The position numbers and the translations under genes are program-made. The notes below the pieces were generated by a model. That model saw only the letters and a list, made by a program, of their open reading frames with translations. It was not told where the DNA came from and made no database searches. From positions 31,735-66,832 of the forward strand of contig NZ_AOJK01000010.1 in NCBI RefSeq assembly GCF_000336875.1: 35,098 bases of DNA, read 5' to 3'. Below are positions 33,321 through 35,098 of this stretch, in pieces. Source of the DNA: Halorubrum californiense DSM 19288 (GTDB lineage: Archaea; Halobacteriota; Halobacteria; Halobacteriales; Haloferacaceae). Every line of letters begins with the position of its first letter. Within the stretch, counting starts at the first letter, position 1.

Positions 33321-33815
33321 ATGTCCACCACGAGAGCGCTGCTCGTCGGCCGCCGCCGCGGCCGCGCGGTCGGCCTAGTGGTCGGATTTGCCGGGGTCGT
33401 GGCCCTCGTGCTCGTCGCCGCGTTCGTCGCCGAGTCGGTCGGCGCGACGGCGGCGGCCGCGCTGACCGACCGGCTCCTCCCGCTGCTGGTGTTCTACGCG
33501 CCCGGCCCGCTGGCCGCCGCCGGGGCGTACGCCCGCTGCGGGGGGCCTGCCTGTCTGGCCGTCGGCGTCGTGCCGGCGGTCGTTCTCGGGGGGTTCGTCC
33601 TCGTCGGGACGGTCGTCGGCGTCCCCGGCGTCAACGGCGGGGACCCGGGGCTCGGTGACGTGGCGATGAGCTTCGCCGCGATCGGGGTGACGAGCGCGTT
33701 CGTCGGCTACTGCGCCGGCGTGACCGCCGTCCTCGCCGCCGACCTGCTGGGGTTCGGAAGTGACGGAGCGGGCGACTCGCCGGACGGCAGCGAGGGAGAC
33801 GCCGACGAGGAGTGA
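33321..33815 (+). CDS. Small unknown membrane protein
   Basis: 164 residues with four predicted membrane helices (about residues 17-40, 50-66, 72-95 and 115-140) and a short acidic C-terminal tail (GSDGAGDSPDGSEGDADEE). No family was recognised and there are no charged or cysteine motifs within the helices beyond Arg near AYARCGGPACL, where two Cys may pair. The basic N-terminus (RRRGRAV) probably lies inside the cell. It is expressed from its own TATA box at 33290. The following methyltransferase gene starts 71 nt downstream with its own promoter, so a link is not implied. Confidence 0.65.
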   Translation: MSTTRALLVGRRRGRAVGLVVGFAGVVALVLVAAFVAESVGATAAAALTDRLLPLLVFYAPGPLAAAGAYARCGGPACLAVGVVPAVVLGGFVLVGTVVGVPGVNGGDPGLGDVAMSFAAIGVTSAFVGYCAGVTAVLAADLLGFGSDGAGDSPDGSEGDADEE

Positions 33816-33856
33816 GGAGCCCGAGAGGGAGTCGGGGCGCGACCGATCTCCGGACG

Positions 33857-33864
33857 TTTATTTT
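33857..33864 (+). promoter_or_regulatory. TATA box of the 33886-34785 gene
   Basis: TTTATTTT lies 22-29 nt before the GTG at 33886 and supports that start over longer in-frame versions. Confidence 0.6.
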
Positions 33865-33885
33865 CGCCCGCGGCGAAGCGGGCCC

Positions 33886-34785
33886 GTGCGACGCTTCTCC
33901 GCCGAGTACCTCGAACACACCCGCCGCGGGATGTGGGACGACGATCGCGACGCGCTGGCGGACTTGGCGCTGCCGAGCCGCGAGCGCGTCCTCGACGTCG
34001 GCTGCGGCACCGGGGAGCTGACCCGCGTGTTGGCCGCGGAGGCGAACGCGACCGGGGAGGCGACGGACGCGGCTGGAACGGACGGAGAGGCGACGGACGC
34101 GGCCGGGGAAGAGACGAGGTCGGACGCGACCGTGATCGGCGTCGACGCCGACCCGGAACTCCTCTCGGTCGCCCGCGAAGCGGAACGGGAGGCGGAGGCC
34201 GGCGCGCGGATCGACTACCTCGCGGGCGACGCGACCCGGCTTCCGGTCGGCGACGACGCGGTCGACCTCGCCGTCTGTCAGGCGCTGCTGATCAACCTGC
34301 CCGACCCGACCGCGGCGGTCCGGGAGCTCGCCCGGGTCTCCGCGGACCTCGTCGCCGCGGTCGAGCCAGACAACGGGGACGTGCGGGTGACCTCGACGGT
34401 CGACGCCGAGGAGCGGCTGGAGCGCGAGGCCCGCGAAGCGTACGTCGACGGGGTTGACACCGACGTGGCGCTCGGCGACCGGGTCCGCGAGGCGTTCGGC
34501 GAGGCGGGACTCGTCGACGTGCGCACGCGGCGCTACGTCCACGAGAAGCGGACCGAGCCGCCGTACGCCGAGGCCGCGCTGCGGTCGGCGGCGCGGAAGG
34601 CTTCGGGCGCGGGGCTGGCCGACCACCGCGACGAACTGGTGGCCGCGACCTCCGAGGCCGCCTACGACGGCCTCCGCGAGCGCTGGCGAGAGATGGGCCG
34701 CGAGGTCGTCGACGCCATCGGCGCCGAGGAGTACGAGCGCGTCGAGTACGTCCCGTTCGACGTGACGGTAGGACGTGTCGAGTGA
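33886..34785 (+). CDS. Class I SAM-dependent methyltransferase
   Basis: 299 residues. Motif I is VLDVGCGTGELTRVLAAE (35-52); the acidic strand-2 end is VIGVDADPELLSVAR. Motif II-like DYLAGDATRLPVGDDAVDLA and motif III region LINLPDPTAAVRELARVSAD follow. Between motif I and strand 2 lies an Ala/Thr/Glu/Asp-rich insertion of about 30 residues with GEATDAAG occurring twice, unusual for the fold and probably a surface loop. The C-terminal ~110 residues form a helical cap with VHEKRTEPPYAEAALRSAAR. Substrate is unknown. GTG at 33886 is the start because a TATA box lies 22-29 nt upstream; the frame is open to 33760. Confidence 0.8.
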   Translation: MRRFSAEYLEHTRRGMWDDDRDALADLALPSRERVLDVGCGTGELTRVLAAEANATGEATDAAGTDGEATDAAGEETRSDATVIGVDADPELLSVAREAEREAEAGARIDYLAGDATRLPVGDDAVDLAVCQALLINLPDPTAAVRELARVSADLVAAVEPDNGDVRVTSTVDAEERLEREAREAYVDGVDTDVALGDRVREAFGEAGLVDVRTRRYVHEKRTEPPYAEAALRSAARKASGAGLADHRDELVAATSEAAYDGLRERWREMGREVVDAIGAEEYERVEYVPFDVTVGRVE

Positions 34786-34886
34786 CTGAGCGGGCGGAAC
34801 CGGTGCGGTCAGGCGGTTATTTGTAAGCCGAGTTGGGTTTTCGGGAAATGTTTATAAGTGAAACGGCGGACCAGAGACGACTACTG

Positions 34887-35085
34887 CCAAAGCCCCAGTC
34901 GCGAGGGTTCGGTGCGCTCGCTGTGGTCCTCGGCGCTCACTTCGTTCGCCCCTGCGGTCCTTGCGTCGCGCGCCTTCGCCCTCGCGACTGCCCATTTGAG
35001 TCCCGCCCAACCGCACAGCGACCGCACCTCACGCCTCCCCAGCCTCGTCGGTGGTCCTCCGCTTCGCTCCGGACCACCGACTCCA
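34887..35085 (+). repeat. Dispersed structured repeat, copy 3
   Basis: The element starts CCAAAGCCCCAGTCGCGAGGG. Arms 34896-34907 (CAGTCGCGAGGG) and 34979-34990 (CCCTCGCGACTG) pair perfectly, and CAAA (34888-34891) pairs with TTTG (34995-34998). A 24-nt block at 35027-35050 is identical to copy 2. Then GGTGGTCC (35050-35057) pairs with GGACCACC (35071-35078), where copy 2 has a different hairpin. TTTATAAG at 34851-34858 is a TATA-like box 36 nt before the element. The 313-nt gene-free end of the window (34786-35098) holds this element; the DNA between 34786 and 34850 shows only T-rich stretches. Confidence 0.8.
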
Positions 35086-35098
35086 GCGAGAATCGAAG

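Noticed and set aside
1-35098. tRNA or rRNA genes and insertion sequences
   Set aside because: No cloverleaf with the conserved T-loop, no rRNA core sequence and no transposase-like protein were seen by eye; a scanning program could still find a weak one.

Overview
The window looks like chromosomal DNA of a haloarchaeon, most likely Halorubrum or a close relative. The genus is an inference. The DNA is very GC-rich, the predicted proteins are strongly acidic, and many genes have a TATA-like box about 25-33 nt before the start codon, so the start sits at or close to the transcription start (leaderless mRNAs). Starts below were chosen on that basis and on family fit. No tRNA, rRNA, CRISPR array or transposase was recognised.

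Layout. 1-110 is a dispersed structured repeat (copy 1, inverted and cut by the window edge). 227-1395 holds a small membrane protein and an acidic helix-hairpin-helix protein. 1454-4732 is a tightly overlapping p-aminobenzoate operon (pabB-pabA-pabC). 4808-8416 holds a haloarchaeal conserved protein, a 33-bp tandem repeat, a Rieske protein, another conserved protein, a YkgJ-type cysteine-cluster protein and a DapA-family aldolase. 8492-11854 has a bactofilin-like membrane protein downstream of a cytochrome P450, with an HTH-10 regulator diverging from the P450. 11965-16446 is a run of single genes: TRAM protein, methyltransferase, PPOX-family protein, winged-helix regulator, glycosyltransferase, hisF and a tiny protein. 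16517-16690 is repeat copy 2.

16787-22530 is an alpha-glucan locus: a GH15 glucoamylase-family enzyme divergent from a GH13 alpha-amylase-family enzyme, followed by a TrmB-family sugar regulator.

22588-30290 is an iron/siderophore uptake locus on the minus strand in two transcription units. Unit A (30230 to 25877) encodes a lipoprotein binding protein, a flavoprotein, a FecCD-type permease and an ATPase with overlapping or abutting genes. Unit B (25774 to 22588) encodes a second binding protein, a second flavoprotein and an unknown protein. Both promoters carry two DtxR/IdeR-like boxes with the same 36-bp centre spacing, so the two units are probably one iron-repressed regulon. Unit B has no permease or ATPase and presumably shares those of unit A.

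30425-34785 holds RIO2 kinase, a lipoate-ligase family protein, endonuclease IV, a small membrane protein and a methyltransferase. 34887-35085 is repeat copy 3.

The strongest candidates for something undescribed are the structured repeat family, with compensatory base changes in its stem, and the duplicated binding-protein plus flavoprotein modules in the iron locus.
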